64,000 nucleotides of DNA from DATAVB01 sp036267955. GTDB taxonomy: Bacteria; Actinomycetota; Actinomycetes; Mycobacteriales; QHCD01. Of the stretch, positions 43,080-52,164 are shown in pieces (within the stretch, counting starts at the first letter, position 1; each line of letters starts with the position of its first letter). Location of the stretch: positions 1 to 64,000 of the forward strand of contig DATAVB010000151.1 in the NCBI GenBank assembly GCA_036267955.1. Direction: 5' to 3'. The translations under genes and the position numbers were made by a program. The notes beneath the pieces are model-generated. The model saw only the letters and a list, made by a program, of their open reading frames with translations, was not told the DNA's origin and made no database searches.

Positions 43080-44378
43080 TCAGCAGGTGGCCAGGAACCG
43101 CTCAAAAACCCGCGCGCCGAACCGCAGCCCCTCGACCGGGACCCGCTCGTCGACGCCGTGCGCCACCGTGCCGTAGCCCAGGTCGGCCGGCAGCCGCATC
43201 GGCGCGAAGCCGTACCCGTTGATCCCCAGCCGGGCGAACGCCTTCCCGTCCGTACCGCCGGACATGACGAACGGGACGACCCGGGCGTCCGGCTCCTCGG
43301 CCAGCACCGCGGCGTCGATCGCGTCGAGCAGCGGCCCGGTGTGCGGCGCGATCAGGGCCCGCTCGCGGTTGACGAACTCGCGGGTGACACCGGGCCCCAG
43401 CAGCGAGTCGACGGTGGCCAGGAACTCCTCGTCGCAGCCGGGCAGCACCCGGCCGTCCACGTACGCCGTCGCGCTGCCCGGGATCACGTTCACCTTGTAG
43501 CCGGCGTCCAGCATCGTCGGTGTGGTGCTGCACCGGATCGTCGCCGAGACCATCGCGGCGGCCGGGCCGAGGCGGGCCACCGTACCGTCCACATCGGACA
43601 TGTCGATCTCCACACCGAGCGCCTCGCCGACGGTCCGGATGTACCCCTCGACCGCGGGCGCGAGCCGCACCGGCCATTCGTACGCGCTGAGCCGGGCCAG
43701 CGCCTGCACCAACTTGGCCACCGCGTTGTCGTGGTTGACCTTGGCGGCATGCCCGGCGGTGCCGGTCGCGGTCAGCCGCATCCAGGCCGACCCGCGCTCC
43801 CCGACCGCGACCGGATAGAGCCGCAGCTCCGGACTCGCGTGCACCGTGAAGCCACCGGATTCGCTGACTGCCTCGGTGACCCCGGCAAAGAGGTCCGGAT
43901 GGTGCTCCACGATCCAGCGGGAGCCGTAGTCGCCGGTGTCCTCCTCGTCGGCGAGGAACGCCAGCACGACGTCCCGGCGCGGCCGCCGCCCCGAGCGCGC
44001 GAAGTCCCGGACCACGGCCAGCGTGGTGGCGCAGGCGGCCTTCATGTCGACCGTGCCCCGGCCGTAGAGCGAGCCGTCACGCTGCTCGCCGGCGAACGGC
44101 GGGACGCTCCAGTCCGCGGCGACGGCCGGTACGACGTCGAGGTGGCCGTGCACCAGCAGGGCCGGACGGTCCGGCTCTGAGCCGGCGATCCGGGCGACCA
44201 CGTTGGCCCGGCCCGGGGCCGATTCCAGGAGCGTCGACTCGATGCCCACCTCGGCCAGTTTCGCCACCACATAGTCAGCGGCCGGCCGCTCCCCGTTGGA
44301 CTTCCCGCCCCCGTAATTGCTGGTGTCGAACCGCACCAGCTCCGCGCAGAGCTCAACCACCTCGTCCGCAGCCGACAC
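43080..44378 (-). CDS. M20-family metallopeptidase
   Basis: The 432-residue zinc hydrolase has the M20 signature LLVHGHLDVVPAV, GRGTVDMKAACA, the catalytic Glu in FLADEEDTGDYG and a dimerisation domain (TATGTAGHAAKVNHDNAVAK), ending FVMSGGTDGKAFARLGI and GYGTVAHGVDERV. It is longer than the M20 enzyme at 8387-9568 and of the ArgE/CPG2-like type. The GTG at 44378 follows GAGGAGG at good spacing. The substrate is probably an N-acylated amino acid or a dipeptide. Confidence 0.92.
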   Translation of the reverse strand: MSAADEVVELCAELVRFDTSNYGGGKSNGERPAADYVVAKLAEVGIESTLLESAPGRANVVARIAGSEPDRPALLVHGHLDVVPAVAADWSVPPFAGEQRDGSLYGRGTVDMKAACATTLAVVRDFARSGRRPRRDVVLAFLADEEDTGDYGSRWIVEHHPDLFAGVTEAVSESGGFTVHASPELRLYPVAVGERGSAWMRLTATGTAGHAAKVNHDNAVAKLVQALARLSAYEWPVRLAPAVEGYIRTVGEALGVEIDMSDVDGTVARLGPAAAMVSATIRCSTTPTMLDAGYKVNVIPGSATAYVDGRVLPGCDEEFLATVDSLLGPGVTREFVNRERALIAPHTGPLLDAIDAAVLAEEPDARVVPFVMSGGTDGKAFARLGINGYGFAPMRLPADLGYGTVAHGVDERVPVEGLRFGARVFERFLATC

Positions 44379-44483
44379 GAACGCCTCCTCAATTCTCGAA
44401 TTTCGGTCAGCGGGCAGCTTTTCACGATGGCGACTCGTCGTGCCGTCCGGGATTTCCACGGACGCCGGCGATCGCCCGCCCGC

Positions 44484-44546
44484 TTTCCATGATCGTGATC
44501 GGTCATTGGGGCTATACCAACGAAAAACCGATCATGATCATGGAAA
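44484..44546. repeat. Dispersed palindrome, family C copy 1
   Basis: TTTCCATGATCGTGATCGGT (44484-44503) pairs with 44527-44546 with one mismatch. The loop contains GGGCTATACC and a small inner stem TTGG/CCAA. A related element with CCATGATCG arms and a GCTATA centre lies at 47087-47144. It sits between two minus-strand genes. Confidence 0.7.
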
Positions 44547-44602
44547 ACGGCGGGGCGGCGGCCGGATACGCGGCGGGGTACGGGATAGGGCCGGCGGGCG
44601 GG

Positions 44603-45508
44603 CTAGACGCCGGGGTAGCCGACCTGGGCATCGTGCCGGCGGGTGCGCGGCAGCAGCTCGCGGGTGCGGTCGTCGATCGGCGTGTAGGCGATGATGCGCA
44701 GGCCCGGGCTCACCGCGACCTCGAGCTCGGTGGCGTTCAGCCGCAGCTCGCCGACATCCGGGTGTCGAAAGTGCCGTGGCCGCACCGACGGGCCGGCCAC
44801 CTCGTGCCGCTCCCACAACATCGCGAACTCCGGGCACAGGTCGGACAGCCGGCGGATGTCCTCACACCAGTCCGGGTCGTCGAGATGGGAGCCGTACGCC
44901 GCCCGCAGCCGGGCCACCATGTACGGCACCTCCTCGTCGTAGTTGAGGAAGCGGTCCCGCGAAAGCGGCTCGGTGACGCAGCACCAGAGCAGGTTCTTGT
45001 GCACGCACGGCAGCGAATGCCAGTCCCAGAAGAGATCCTCGTGCGCCTTGTTCGAGACGATGACATCGAACTGCTCGTTGATCAGCACCGCCGGCAGCGG
45101 ATCCATCGAATGCAGCAGCTCGGTGACCACCTCCGGGGCGGCCGTACAACTCGGTGACCGGACCGGCGTCGCCTCGGCGAGCCGGTAGAGGTGCCAGCGC
45201 TCGGCGGTGTCGAGTTGCAGGGTGCGCGCCACCGCGTCCAACACCTGCGCACTGGCGTTGATCCGGCGGCCCTGTTCCAGCCACGTGTACCAGGTCACCC
45301 CGACGCCAGCGAGCATCGCGACCTCTTCCCGGCGCAGGCCCGGGGTCCGGCGGCGCACCCCGGGGGCCATGCCGACGTCCTCCGGGCTCAGCTCGGCGCG
45401 GCGGGCGCGCAGGAATCCGCGCAGCTCGGTCCGGCGTGGGCCGGGACGTTGTACCGGTGGCCGGCCGTCGATGAGGGTCGCCTTGTCCGTCAGATCCTTC
45501 GCTGGCAC
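44603..45508 (-). CDS. XRE-family regulator with MmyB-like ligand domain
   Basis: The 301-residue protein has an N-terminal Cro/C1-type helix-turn-helix (TPGLRREEVAMLAGVGVTWY, TWLEQGRRINASAQVLDAVA) and a PAS-like MmyB C-terminal domain (DPLPAVLINEQFDVIVSNKA, FMLWERH-type segment and YTPIDD). Such proteins are thought to sense a small ligand, possibly a lipid. The GTG start at 45508 follows GGGGAGG. It diverges from an MFS exporter gene, which it probably controls. Confidence 0.92.
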   Translation of the reverse strand: MPAKDLTDKATLIDGRPPVQRPGPRRTELRGFLRARRAELSPEDVGMAPGVRRRTPGLRREEVAMLAGVGVTWYTWLEQGRRINASAQVLDAVARTLQLDTAERWHLYRLAEATPVRSPSCTAAPEVVTELLHSMDPLPAVLINEQFDVIVSNKAHEDLFWDWHSLPCVHKNLLWCCVTEPLSRDRFLNYDEEVPYMVARLRAAYGSHLDDPDWCEDIRRLSDLCPEFAMLWERHEVAGPSVRPRHFRHPDVGELRLNATELEVAVSPGLRIIAYTPIDDRTRELLPRTRRHDAQVGYPGV

Positions 45509-45558
45509 AGCTCTTCCTCCCCGGCAACATCCTGCCAGGCCTCGACCCGTTATTCAGG

Positions 45559-45575
45559 TGCTGGCAGTACCAGCA
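45559..45575. promoter_or_regulatory. Inverted repeat between XRE and MFS genes, candidate operator
   Basis: TGCTGG-CAGTA-CCAGCA is a perfect 6-bp inverted repeat with 5 bases between. It lies 51 bases upstream of the XRE start and 49 bases upstream of the MFS start, centrally placed to control both. Confidence 0.5.
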
Positions 45576-45623
45576 TCAGCGGGCTCTGCTCACGACCCGC
45601 CGTCCGGGCCGAGGGTGGGTCAG

Positions 45624-47066
45624 GTGACCACAACCTCGCTCCCTCTCAAGTCTTCCGGCGCCGCCGCCGAGTCGGCCGGCCGGCGGCCCTGGCTGATCCT
45701 CGCCGTGTTGCTCGTCGGCCAGTTCATGGCGCTGCTGGACGTCACCATCGTCAACGTCGCCATCCCGACCATGTCCGCGGATCTGCACACCTCCGGGTCG
45801 ACGGTGCAGCTCATCGTCTCCGGCTACACGATCTGCTACGCGATGCTGCTCATCACCGGCGCCCGGCTCGGCACCCTGCTCGGTCGCCGCCGGCTCTTCC
45901 TCGGCGGGCTGGTCGGCTTCACGCTCAGCTCGCTGGCCTGCGGACTGGCCCCGGACGCCGCCGTGCTGGTGACCGCCCGCTTCATCCAGGGCGCCGCCGC
46001 GGCCGCGATGGTGCCGCAGATCATCACCGTCATCCAGGCCGAGTTCGCCGGCAAGGCCCGCGGCAAGGCGCTTTCGGCGTACTCATCGGTGCTCGCGGTC
46101 GGCGCCGTCGCCGGTCAGGTGCTGGGCGGCCTGCTGGTCAACGCCGACCTGTTCAACAGCGGGTGGCGGCCGGTGTTTCTGGTCAACGTGCCGATCGGGA
46201 TCGTGGCACTGTTCCTCGGCCGGCGGCTGGTGCCAGCGGACGTGCGCACCGCGGGCCGGCGGATCGACCTGCCGGGCCTGGCCACCGCCGTACCGGCCGT
46301 GCTGCTGATCGTGCTGCCCCTGGTGCTCGGCCACCAGCAGGGTTGGCCGGCCTGGACGTTCGTCTCGCTGGCCGCCGGGCTGGTGCTCGCGGTGGTGTTC
46401 GTACGGGTGGAACGGTCCGTGGCCGACCCGCTGCTGGACCTGTCGGTGGTCCGGATCCCGGGCGTCGCCAGCGGCATGATCACCCTCGGTCTGGCGATGA
46501 TCGCGTACGGCGGTTACCTGTTCAGCATGGTCCTGCACCTGCAGCTCGGGCTCGGCGACAGCGCCCTGCGTACCGGTCTGATCTTCGCCCCGTCGGGCGC
46601 CGCGTTCGGCGTGGCCAGCCTGTTCTGGCGGCGGTTGCCGGCCCGCGGCCACCACGCGCTGACCACGGTCGGCTGCGTGATCGGCGGGATTGGGCTGGGC
46701 AGCGTCGGGCTCGTACTGCACGGCGGCAGCCATGCCACCGGCCCTGTCGTCGGCCTGTTGGTGCTGACCGGGCTGGGGCTCGGCATCACGTTCGGCGCGC
46801 TGCTCGGGCACGCCCTGATCAACGTTCCGCCGGCCCGGGCCGCGGACGCCAGCGGGCTGCTCACCACGACGCTGCAGCTGGCCCAGGTCATCGGGGTCGC
46901 TGTCTTCGGCAGCCTGTTCCTGACCCTGGCGGCGCACCGGGTGCCCGATGCATCGGCCCACGCGATCGGCACCACGATGGCCTGGCTGGCCGGGATGCTG
47001 GCGCTGTCCGCGGTCGGCGGGGTCTTCCTCTCCCGTGCCGCCCGGGCCCAGCAGGCCGCGGCCTGA
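45624..47066 (+). CDS. MFS transporter, DHA2 family (14-TMS type)
   Basis: The 480-residue permease has the DHA2 first helix LVGQFMALLDVTIVNVAIPT, the loop motif GARLGTLLGRRRLFLGG, and the antiporter motif region around SVLAVGAVAGQVLGGLLVN. About fourteen hydrophobic segments are visible. The GTG at 45624 was chosen because upstream codons lack family similarity. It is likely a proton-driven drug exporter controlled by the divergent XRE regulator. Confidence 0.92.
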   Translation: MTTTSLPLKSSGAAAESAGRRPWLILAVLLVGQFMALLDVTIVNVAIPTMSADLHTSGSTVQLIVSGYTICYAMLLITGARLGTLLGRRRLFLGGLVGFTLSSLACGLAPDAAVLVTARFIQGAAAAAMVPQIITVIQAEFAGKARGKALSAYSSVLAVGAVAGQVLGGLLVNADLFNSGWRPVFLVNVPIGIVALFLGRRLVPADVRTAGRRIDLPGLATAVPAVLLIVLPLVLGHQQGWPAWTFVSLAAGLVLAVVFVRVERSVADPLLDLSVVRIPGVASGMITLGLAMIAYGGYLFSMVLHLQLGLGDSALRTGLIFAPSGAAFGVASLFWRRLPARGHHALTTVGCVIGGIGLGSVGLVLHGGSHATGPVVGLLVLTGLGLGITFGALLGHALINVPPARAADASGLLTTTLQLAQVIGVAVFGSLFLTLAAHRVPDASAHAIGTTMAWLAGMLALSAVGGVFLSRAARAQQAAA

Positions 47067-47082
47067 CCGACCCACCCGCGCC

Positions 47083-47156
47083 CCGTCCATGATCGACATC
47101 GAGTTGGTGTCGCTATAACGACACTTAGCCGATGTCGATCATGGCGTGAGGGACGG
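47083..47156. repeat. Dispersed palindrome, family C copy 2, between convergent genes
   Basis: CCATGATCGACATCG (47087-47101) pairs perfectly with 47130-47144. An inner stem GTGTCG/CGACAC (47107-47124) caps a CTATAA loop, and an outer CCGTCC/GGACGG (47083-47088, 47151-47156) extends it. It lies between the 3' ends of the MFS and D-aminopeptidase genes and may be a bidirectional terminator. Confidence 0.72.
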
Positions 47157-47184
47157 GCGGCGGGTTGGCTGGGATTCCGGGGGA

Positions 47185-48012
47185 TCAGCCGTACTCATCC
47201 TCCACTGAGGACCCGGCGATGTTGGTGACGACCTTGAAGCACAGCATCGCCTCCCGCATGGTCGCCGCGTCGTACCCGATCCGCCGGTCGCCGATGAGCG
47301 ACACGGTGGGTACGGCGGAGGCGGCCAGCGCGGGATGGGTCGCGTCGAACTCGATCTCGATCCGATGTGGACCGACCACCATTGCCGTCGATCCGGCCAC
47401 GGCAATGGAAGCCTTGGCGGCCGACCGGATCTCGGTGGCGGTCCGCCGCGGCGGGTGGCAGACCGCGGCGTACCGCGAGACGCATTTCTTGACCGTAACC
47501 AGTTGGGCGTCCGGCGCGTAGCGGGCCGCGTCGTCGCAGCACTTGTCATCACCGGTCACCAGGATCACCGGTACGCCGAACTCGGCCGCCAGCGCCGCGT
47601 TGAGCCACCCCTCGCTGGCCGCGTCGCCGTCCAGCCAGACACCGGTGATCGTGTTGGTGAGGTAGGTGTGGGCCAGCACCCCGGTCTGGCCGGCGCCGGC
47701 GTGGTAGCCGATGAACGCGACCGCATCCACGCCGGAGTCGATGCCCTCCATCATGGAGAGCTCCTTGTGCCGGCCGGTCAGCATGTCGGCCCGCTCGTCC
47801 AGCTGCTCGAGCAGCAGGTTGCGCATGCTCATGTGGGCCTCGTTGATCAGCACCTCGTCCGCGCCGCCGTCGAAGAACCCGAGCACGGCGGCGTTCACGT
47901 CGCTGGTGAAGGTCGGCCGGAACCGCTCCCACTGCGGCGTTCCGGGCAGTACGTCGCCCGGCCAGGTGACGCCGGTCGCGCCCTCCATATCGGCGGAGAT
48001 GAGGACCTTCAT
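47185..48012 (-). CDS. M55 D-aminopeptidase, DppA-like
   Basis: DppA cleaves D-Ala-D-Ala and similar D-amino-acid peptides. The 275-residue protein keeps the metal ligands at the positions known from Bacillus DppA: Asp8 and Glu10 (ISADMEGATGV), His60 (INEAHMSMRN), His104 (IGYHAGAGQ) and a Glu near 134 (ASEGWLN). The ATG at 48012 follows GGGAGTG. It diverges from a peptide ABC operon across 206 bases, as dppA is linked to dpp transporters in Bacillus. Confidence 0.93.
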   Translation of the reverse strand: MKVLISADMEGATGVTWPGDVLPGTPQWERFRPTFTSDVNAAVLGFFDGGADEVLINEAHMSMRNLLLEQLDERADMLTGRHKELSMMEGIDSGVDAVAFIGYHAGAGQTGVLAHTYLTNTITGVWLDGDAASEGWLNAALAAEFGVPVILVTGDDKCCDDAARYAPDAQLVTVKKCVSRYAAVCHPPRRTATEIRSAAKASIAVAGSTAMVVGPHRIEIEFDATHPALAASAVPTVSLIGDRRIGYDAATMREAMLCFKVVTNIAGSSVEDEYG

Positions 48013-48218
48013 CCGCTTCGCACTCCCTTCGACCGGTCGATCCGCTCGTCTGGTGTAGTAGACCGCGCATCGTGACAACTGTGTAAAGAGTCCCCATAAC
48101 GACCCGGACACGGGTTGGTAATTGACATGATGCGTGCCGCGGCGGTTGATTGTTCCCCGCAGCACACCATCAGGGAACCCCGGCCCGACATCCCGGCCGG
48201 ACAGAAGCGAGGTCCAGC

Positions 48219-50108
48219 ATGAAGACACGTCCCATCCACCGGCTGCGCGCCACCGTTGTCGCCGGCCTCGCCGCTGTGGGTCTGGCGGCGGGGCTGACCG
48301 CTGGTCCGGCGCTGGTCGGGGCGGCTCCCGCGCAGGCAGCAAACGACGGCAAGACGCTGACGGTCGCGCTCACCCAGGACATCGACTCGCTCAACCCGTT
48401 CCTGGCCTACTACGCCAGCTCGACCCAGCTCGGGCGGCTGATGTACGACTTCCTCACCGCGTACGACCCGAAGGACGACCACCCGGTCCCCGGCGTCGCG
48501 GACAAGTGGTCCACCTCGGCGGACAAGCTGACCTGGACTTACCACATCCGGACCAACGAGAAATGGTCCGACGGCAAGCCGGTGACGGCGCAGGACGTGT
48601 CGTTCACCTACAACAAGATCATGAGCAATCCCGACTGGGCGGCGGCGAACGGGAGCTTCGTCACCAATTTCAAGTCCGTGACCGCGCCCGACGCCCACAC
48701 GGTCGTCATCAAGACCAAGGCGCCGCAGGCCACCATGCTGGCCCTGGACATCCCGATCGTGCCCGAGCACGTGTGGAAGAGCGTCAAGGACATCAAGAAG
48801 TACGCCAACGACCAGGGTCCGGTCGTCGGGGACGGCCCGTTCATCCTCACCGACTACAAGGCCGGGCAGTACGTGAAGCTCGAGGCCAACAAGAACTACT
48901 GGCGCGGCGCGCCCAAGATCAGCCAGCTGATCTTCACCACGTACAAGACCTCCGACGCCGCCGTGCTGGCCCTGCGCAAGGGCGAGGTGGACATGGTCAA
49001 CGGGCTGACCGCGGCCCAGGCCACCGCGATCAAGAAGCAGAAGAACGTCACGCTGAATCAGGCCCAGGGCAAGCGATTCACCGAATTGTCGTTCAACTCC
49101 GGCGCGGAGACCACCAAGGGCGTCAAGGTCGGTGACGGCAATCCGGCGCTGAAGGACAAGAAACTGCGCGTCGCGCTGACGTACGCGATCGACAAGCAGA
49201 CGTTGGCGAGCAAGGTCGAGGGCAATTACGCCCAGGTCGGCGAGGGCTACATTCCCGCGCTGTACAAGACCTATCACTGGGATCCGCCGGCCGGAACAAA
49301 GCGCTCGTTCGACCTCGAGAAGGCCAACTCACTGCTGGACGCCGCCGGATACAAGAAGAATTCCGACGGAAAGCGGGTGGGCAAGGACGGAAAGCCGCTG
49401 AATTTCCGCTACACCGCCCACGTGGAGAATGACGACGAGAAGACGATCGGCAGCTTCATCACCGGCTGGTTCAACGATCTCGGCATCGGCGTGACGGTGC
49501 AGATGGAGTCCGGCACCAAGCTCAACCAGGATCTGGCCAACGGCAAGTGGGACATGATGGTGGGCGGTTGGACGGTCAACCCCGACCCGGATTACGTGCT
49601 GTCGATCCAGCAGTGCTCGGCCCGCCCGGACAGCCCGCCGAACGGCTCGGTCGGCACCGACCAGTACTGGTGCGACCCGGAGTACGACAAGCTGTATGCC
49701 CAGCAGCTGGCCGATTTCGACCAGACCAGCCGCGCCGCCACGGTGAAGCAGATGCAGGCGATCATGTACGCCGACGCGCCGTCGGACATTCTCTTCTACA
49801 AGGACACTCTCGAGGCCTACCGCAGCGACCTCTTCGGCGGATTCCAGAAGCAGCCCGACCCGGGCGGCCAGATCCTCAACCAGGACGGCTTCTGGGGCAT
49901 CTACTCCGCGACCCCGGCCAGCGAGCTCAGCACCAAGGGCGACGGTGGCAACAAGGCGACCGGAAGCTCGAATGCCAGCAGCAGCGACAGCGGTGGCGGG
50001 CACACCACGTTGATCGTCGTCATCGTGGTGATCGTGGTCGTCCTGGCCGGCGGCGGCGGTGCGCTGGCAATGCGTCGGAAGAAGACATCCGCGGACGAGC
50101 GGGAGTAG
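48219..50108 (+). CDS. Peptide-binding protein of ABC transporter with C-terminal membrane anchor
   Basis: The 629-residue SBP_bac_5 protein has a Sec signal peptide (GLAAGLTAGPALVGAAPAQA, cleavage before the next Ala) and no lipobox cysteine. Family motifs include TQDIDSLNPFLAYYAS, TEWSDGKPVTAQDV-like residues NEKWSDGKPVTAQDVSFTYN and RVALTYAIDKQTL. The end is unusual: a Ser/Gly/Asn linker, a single hydrophobic span (TTLIVVIVVIVVVLAGGGG) and a basic RRKK stop-transfer tail. It should be tethered to the membrane by its C-terminus. It shares this design with the protein at 59205-61046. Confidence 0.93.
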   Translation: MKTRPIHRLRATVVAGLAAVGLAAGLTAGPALVGAAPAQAANDGKTLTVALTQDIDSLNPFLAYYASSTQLGRLMYDFLTAYDPKDDHPVPGVADKWSTSADKLTWTYHIRTNEKWSDGKPVTAQDVSFTYNKIMSNPDWAAANGSFVTNFKSVTAPDAHTVVIKTKAPQATMLALDIPIVPEHVWKSVKDIKKYANDQGPVVGDGPFILTDYKAGQYVKLEANKNYWRGAPKISQLIFTTYKTSDAAVLALRKGEVDMVNGLTAAQATAIKKQKNVTLNQAQGKRFTELSFNSGAETTKGVKVGDGNPALKDKKLRVALTYAIDKQTLASKVEGNYAQVGEGYIPALYKTYHWDPPAGTKRSFDLEKANSLLDAAGYKKNSDGKRVGKDGKPLNFRYTAHVENDDEKTIGSFITGWFNDLGIGVTVQMESGTKLNQDLANGKWDMMVGGWTVNPDPDYVLSIQQCSARPDSPPNGSVGTDQYWCDPEYDKLYAQQLADFDQTSRAATVKQMQAIMYADAPSDILFYKDTLEAYRSDLFGGFQKQPDPGGQILNQDGFWGIYSATPASELSTKGDGGNKATGSSNASSSDSGGGHTTLIVVIVVIVVVLAGGGGALAMRRKKTSADERE

Positions 50109-50112
50109 GTAG

Positions 50113-51156
50113 TTGACCGCCCTGATCGAGGCCGACCTGCTCGGCGACGATTCGGACGCCACCGACCGGAACTACGGGTTCGCCCGCTATCTGGCGACCA
50201 AGGTCGGTGGCGCCCTGATCTCGCTGATCCTGGTGATCCTGTCGGGGTTCTTCCTGTTCCGGATCATTCCCGGCGACCCGGTCGGCGAACTGACCCACGG
50301 ACAGGCGATCTCCGTCGCGCAGAAACAACACCTGCGACATCAGCTCGGCCTGGACCGGCCATGGTACGGGCAGTTCTTCAGTTACCTGAAAAGCGTGCTG
50401 ACCGGCGATTTCGGCACCTCGTTCAAATACAGCAAACCGGTGAGCCAGCTCATCACCGAACGGCTCTGGCCGACGATCCTGCTGGTCGGCAGCGCCACGA
50501 TCCTGGCCATCATCATCGGCCTGTGGCTGGGCACCCGGGCCGCCTGGAAACAGGGCAGCGCCTTCGACAGGACGCACACCTCGATCGCGCTGACCCTCTG
50601 GTCGATGCCGACCTTCTGGTTCGGTCTGATCCTGCTGATGGTTTTCGGGGTCGGAGTCGGCCCCATTCCGGGGATGTTCCCGACCGGCGGAATGTCCTCG
50701 CCAACCGCGCCGCCGGGATTCTTCCACCACATCTGGGATGTCTTCCACCATCTGGTTTTGCCGTGCATCACCCTGGTGGCAGTGGTTTACGCGCAGAACC
50801 TGCTGGTCATGCGGTCCTCGCTGCTGGATGAAATGGGCAGTGACTACCTGACGACGGCACGGGCGAAGGGTCTGCGGGACGACGTCGTACGCCGCCGGCA
50901 CGCGGTGCCGAACGCGCTGCTGCCGACCGTGACGCTGGTCTTCCTGCAGTTGGGTTTCGTGGTGTCCGGCGCGGTGACGGTCGAGGTCGTGTTTTCCTGG
51001 CCGGGCCTGGGCAGCCTGCTCTACGACGGGATCAGCGTCCCGGACCAGCCATTGCTGCAGGGCACATTCATTGTGTTCTCCGCGGCGGTGATCGTGATGA
51101 ATGTGCTGGCCGACATCGTCTACCGGTTCATCGATCCGCGGGTGCGTGCCGTATGA
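50113..51156 (+). CDS. Peptide ABC transporter permease, DppB-type
   Basis: The 347-residue permease starts at a TTG (50113), 4 bases after the binding-protein stop. It has an N-terminal helix (GGALISLILVILSGFFLFRI), the DppB segment IIPGDPVGELTHG, several spans and the EAA loop TARAKGLRDDVVRRRHAVPN. It overlaps the next permease gene by 4 bases. Confidence 0.92.
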   Translation: MTALIEADLLGDDSDATDRNYGFARYLATKVGGALISLILVILSGFFLFRIIPGDPVGELTHGQAISVAQKQHLRHQLGLDRPWYGQFFSYLKSVLTGDFGTSFKYSKPVSQLITERLWPTILLVGSATILAIIIGLWLGTRAAWKQGSAFDRTHTSIALTLWSMPTFWFGLILLMVFGVGVGPIPGMFPTGGMSSPTAPPGFFHHIWDVFHHLVLPCITLVAVVYAQNLLVMRSSLLDEMGSDYLTTARAKGLRDDVVRRRHAVPNALLPTVTLVFLQLGFVVSGAVTVEVVFSWPGLGSLLYDGISVPDQPLLQGTFIVFSAAVIVMNVLADIVYRFIDPRVRAV

Positions 51157-52070
51157 GTGCAGTCACGGCTCCGGCTCGCAGCGTACGGGCGCTGACCTGG
51201 ACCCGGCGGCGGCAGGCGTTCGGCCGGTTCGCCCGCCGGTACGCGACGCAGCGGGCCGGTCTGGTCGGGTTGGCCGCGCTGGTGCTGTTCGTGGCACTGG
51301 CCCTGCTCGCCCCCGTGATCACCAATTCCGCCGGGCTGGACGTCACCAAGGTGACCGGTGCGCCGCTGGCCGGGCCGAGCAGTCATTACCTGCTCGGCAC
51401 CGACGAGAGTGGTCGGTCGATCGCGCTGCTCACCCTGTGGGGCGCGCGGGTTTCCTTGCTGGTCGGCTTCCTGGCCACCGTGATCTCGATGGTGGTCGGG
51501 ACCCTGGTCGGTATCGTCGCCGGGCATTTCCGCGGCTGGGTGCAGGCGGTGTTGATGCGGCTGACCGACTGGTTCCTGGTGGTGCCGTCGCTGATTCTCG
51601 CGATCGCGCTGCTGTCCGTGCTGCACCGTGGTGTCGGGACGATCATTCTGGCGATCAGCATCACCTCGTGGCCCGGCACGGCCCGGCTGATCCGGGCCCA
51701 GACGCTGTCGGTCGAGGCCCGGCCGTACGTTGAGCGCGCGCGGGTGCTCGGCGCCGGTCACTGGCACATCATGAGCCGGCATGTACTGCCGAACGTGATG
51801 CCGCTGGTGCTGGCGAATACGACGCTCACCGTCGCCGGCGCCATCATCGCCGAGTCGACGTTGTCCTTCCTCGGTCTCGGCGACCCGACCCACACCTCCT
51901 GGGGCACCATGCTGGAAAGTGCCAAGGATTCCGGCGCCGTCACCGCCGGGGCGTACTGGTACCTGCTCGCGCCCGGCCTGGCCATCGTCATCGTCGTACT
52001 GGCCTTCACGCTGTGCGGGCGAGCCCTGGAGGTCGCGTTGAATCCCAGGCTGCGAGGAAACTCCCGATGA
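51153..52070 (+). CDS. Peptide ABC transporter permease, DppC-type
   Basis: The 305-residue permease has a basic N-terminus, a first helix (GLVGLAALVLFVALALLAPV), the segment HYLLGTDESGRSIALLTLWG and the EAA loop RARVLGAGHWHIMSRHVLPN. Its closest visible relative is the gene at 57217-58122 of the opposing operon. A dispersed palindrome separates it from the ATPase genes. Confidence 0.92.
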   Translation: MSAVTAPARSVRALTWTRRRQAFGRFARRYATQRAGLVGLAALVLFVALALLAPVITNSAGLDVTKVTGAPLAGPSSHYLLGTDESGRSIALLTLWGARVSLLVGFLATVISMVVGTLVGIVAGHFRGWVQAVLMRLTDWFLVVPSLILAIALLSVLHRGVGTIILAISITSWPGTARLIRAQTLSVEARPYVERARVLGAGHWHIMSRHVLPNVMPLVLANTTLTVAGAIIAESTLSFLGLGDPTHTSWGTMLESAKDSGAVTAGAYWYLLAPGLAIVIVVLAFTLCGRALEVALNPRLRGNSR

Positions 52071-52096
52071 CGGCCCTACTTTCCCGTCCCCTTTCC

Positions 52097-52145
52097 CGCC
52101 AATGTGGCGTTGGGGTGCCTAGATTGCGCCAACGCCACATTGGCG
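52097..52145. repeat. Dispersed palindrome, family B copy 2, inside ABC operon
   Basis: CGCCAATGTGGCGTTGG (52097-52113) pairs perfectly with 52129-52145. The loop TGCCTAGATTG (52116-52126) differs in one base from that of copy 1 at 24572-24624, while two stem positions differ and are compensated on the other arm. It lies between the permease and ATPase genes and could lower ATPase expression relative to the binding protein. Confidence 0.8.
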
Positions 52146-52164
52146 CAGCATGGTGGGCGCAGCG

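Noticed and set aside
42866..43105. A short minus-strand frame in the region upstream of bkdA
   Set aside because: Low-complexity Arg/Gly/Ala sequence, no ribosome-binding site and no family similarity.
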